Below, one piece after another: positions 13,123 to 14,288 of a DNA stretch of 14,288 nt (the stretch's first letter is position 1; each line of letters starts with the position of its first letter). The notes beneath the pieces are model-generated. The model saw nothing but the letters and a program-made list of their open reading frames with translations, had not been told where the DNA came from and did not search any database. The position numbers were made by a program, and so were the translations under genes. Origin of the DNA: Acetobacteraceae bacterium (GTDB lineage: Bacteria; Pseudomonadota; Alphaproteobacteria; Acetobacterales; Acetobacteraceae); NCBI GenBank assembly GCA_025356735.1, contig JANXRT010000201.1:1-14288 (forward strand), in the 5' to 3' direction.

Positions 13123-13671
13123 TCAGCTGTGGGAGTTCGCCGCGACCAGCAGGCCTGGCGGCAGCCACGCGCGCGTCACCTTCCAGGTGAAATGACGGAG
13201 TTCCAGCTGCAGGCGCAGGTCGGGCACACCCGCCGCCTGCCCTTGCGTGTGATAGATCATCGTGAAGCGGCTCGGGCCATCGAAGAACGCATACCGCAGG
13301 CCCAGCATCTCCTGCCCGGGCCGCAGCTCCGGCCCCGCCACCCGGGTCGCCGACACAAGGTTGTCCGGGTTGATGTTGGCATCGACCGCGTTGCCGGCGA
13401 TCTCACGCACGAACGAGAAGCCGAACGGCGGCAGCGTGTTGTTCGCGGCGATCATCGTCGTCGGCGTTTCGGTGACCTCGTCGCAGATGTCCTCCTTGAT
13501 GCCGTCGCGCACGGCGTCCCAATCGACCAGCCGGGCCAGCACGGACGCATCCCCGCTGCTGAGCGCCGCACCGAGGCGACAGAGCGTGACATAGGGATAG
13601 ACCAGGAACCCGAACAAAAGCACCGCCACGATGCTGACGGCGGGACGTGGCAACCTGTTTCTCCTGCTCAT
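13123..13671 (-). CDS. DUF2939 domain protein, membrane-anchored
   Basis: A 182-residue protein of unknown function. A basic N-terminus (MSRRNRLPRP) and one hydrophobic segment (about 11-26, AVSIVAVLLFGFLVYP) anchor it in the inner membrane or act as a signal. The following YPYVTLCRLGAALSSGDASVLARLVDW is characteristic of DUF2939, where a membrane segment precedes a periplasmic domain with an LxxALxxGDxxxLxxLVDW pattern. The rest is soluble with no visible catalytic motif. The Shine-Dalgarno is weak (GGGGATGG). It lies 73 bp upstream of the oxidoreductase on the same strand and 118 bp downstream of the ammonia-lyase; the latter gap has a candidate -10 TCTAAT (13719-13724) but no good -35. Confidence 0.82.
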   Translation of the reverse strand: MSRRNRLPRPAVSIVAVLLFGFLVYPYVTLCRLGAALSSGDASVLARLVDWDAVRDGIKEDICDEVTETPTTMIAANNTLPPFGFSFVREIAGNAVDANINPDNLVSATRVAGPELRPGQEMLGLRYAFFDGPSRFTMIYHTQGQAAGVPDLRLQLELRHFTWKVTRAWLPPGLLVAANSHS

Positions 13672-13789
13672 GGACCATCCCCGAAACGATGATACCGGAA
13701 GCTCCGCTTCCTCCGCGCATTAGACAACTACCAGGAATGCCTTGGAATCTCCAATAAACTCCTGTCGATCAAGGCTCTGAGATCATTTG

Positions 13790-14287
13790 TTACCCAGCGG
13801 CGGAGCCGTCCTCGACGCCCGCGGCGGAGCCGTCCTCGACGCCCTCGGCGGAGCCGTCCTTGATGATCGACGCGAACAGCGCCGGATCCGTCGCTCCTTC
13901 GGTGCCGAACGCCAGCACACGGCTTTTCGAGTTCAGTCCTAGCATCTCGCGTGCCGTGGGATCCGATGCCGCCAGCAGCAGGCCGGCCAGCCCCGCCACC
14001 CCGGACTCGCCGATGACCAGGCCATGGCGGAACAGCAGGCGCATGCAGCCGATCGCCGCCTCGTCCGGAATGGCCATGAAGGCGGCGGCGGCGCGCGACA
14101 GCTCCTGCCATGCCAGCAGGCTCGGCTCGCCGCACGCCAGTCCCGCCATCAGCGTGTCGAGTTCGCCCGGCACGGCGGTCAGCCTGCCCGCTTCGGCGCT
14201 GGCCAGCAGGCAGGCGGCGCGGTCGGGTTCCACCACCACCAGCGCGGGCGGTAGGGCATAGCGGGCGCGGAGCTGGATGGAGACCGC
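13790..14287 (-). CDS. dpaL: Diaminopropionate ammonia-lyase, C-terminal part (5' end outside the window)
   Basis: A PLP-dependent fold-type II enzyme that converts 2,3-diaminopropionate to pyruvate and ammonia. Only the last 165 residues are visible; the frame is open to the right edge. VVVEPDRAACLLASA, MAGLACGEPSLLAW, GESGVAGLAGLL and VLAFGTEGATDP follow in the order found in E. coli YgeX/DpaL, with GESG and the final TEG near the PLP phosphate and ring-binding regions of the family. The PLP lysine is upstream of the window. The C-terminus is odd: after SIIKDGSAEGV the sequence repeats EDGSAAGV and EDGSAAG before the stop, from a 24-bp tandem repeat. The family assignment is by eye but the motif series is distinctive. 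Confidence 0.87.
   Translation of the reverse strand, partial: AVSIQLRARYALPPALVVVEPDRAACLLASAEAGRLTAVPGELDTLMAGLACGEPSLLAWQELSRAAAAFMAIPDEAAIGCMRLLFRHGLVIGESGVAGLAGLLLAASDPTAREMLGLNSKSRVLAFGTEGATDPALFASIIKDGSAEGVEDGSAAGVEDGSAAG
13797..13868. repeat. 24-bp tandem repeat at the 3' end of the ammonia-lyase gene
   Basis: Units 13797-13820 and 13821-13844 are identical over 24 bp; a third, 13845-13868, keeps the central CGGCGGAGCCGTCCT but diverges at both ends. The repeat is in frame and adds acidic, Ala/Gly-rich octapeptides to the enzyme tail. Confidence 0.93.
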
Positions 14288-14288
14288 A

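Noticed and set aside
1..14288. CRISPR arrays, insertion sequences, integrases, phage genes or rRNA
   Set aside because: No regularly spaced repeats, transposase or integrase motifs, or rRNA sequence were seen on either strand.

Overview
The window is GC-rich, densely coding DNA with strong G/C preference at third codon positions. An alpha-type heat-shock sigma factor, a DUF6476 membrane protein, a DUF2939 protein and intergenic GGCTCTGC-type palindromes suggest an alphaproteobacterium, most likely Rhodospirillales/Acetobacteraceae. The family placement is inference from recall, not from a search.

Layout. At the left edge is the 3'-truncated heat-shock sigma factor gene rpoH (minus strand). 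It is preceded by a 286-bp non-coding stretch with a near-consensus promoter whose spacer is a perfect palindrome, a nested leader hairpin and a possible 55-codon leader frame. Next is rluD (23S rRNA pseudouridine synthase), divergent from a small membrane protein gene; mirror-image promoters between them appear to start both mRNAs at the start codons. A tRNA-Glu(CTC) gene with its own promoter follows. A crotonase-family gene and a fumarase/aspartase-superfamily lyase gene then diverge from a 94-bp region holding an imperfect palindrome.

The centre (about 5.1-10.8 kb, minus strand) is a tight co-directional block: EamA permease, alpha/beta hydrolase, then FAD, [2Fe-2S] and molybdopterin subunits of a xanthine dehydrogenase-family hydroxylase, and a MoaD/ThiS-like beta-grasp protein. 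Most junctions overlap by 1-4 bases; one 102-bp gap lies between the hydrolase and FAD-subunit genes. The catalytic molybdenum subunit gene carries a one-base deletion, so the enzyme is probably inactive in this strain unless this is a sequencing error. The substrate cannot be named from the sequence.

The right part holds an orphan branched-chain-amino-acid-type periplasmic binding protein (plus strand), a quinone oxidoreductase-like MDR protein, a DUF2939 protein, and the C-terminal part of a diaminopropionate ammonia-lyase whose 3' end carries a 24-bp tandem repeat. Apart from the 286-bp rpoH upstream region, intergenic gaps are short. I see no rRNA, CRISPR, insertion sequence or phage gene. 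No clear new multi-gene system is visible; the best leads are the rpoH upstream region, the MoaD-like protein coupled to the hydroxylase, the frameshift, and the small repeats and palindromes.
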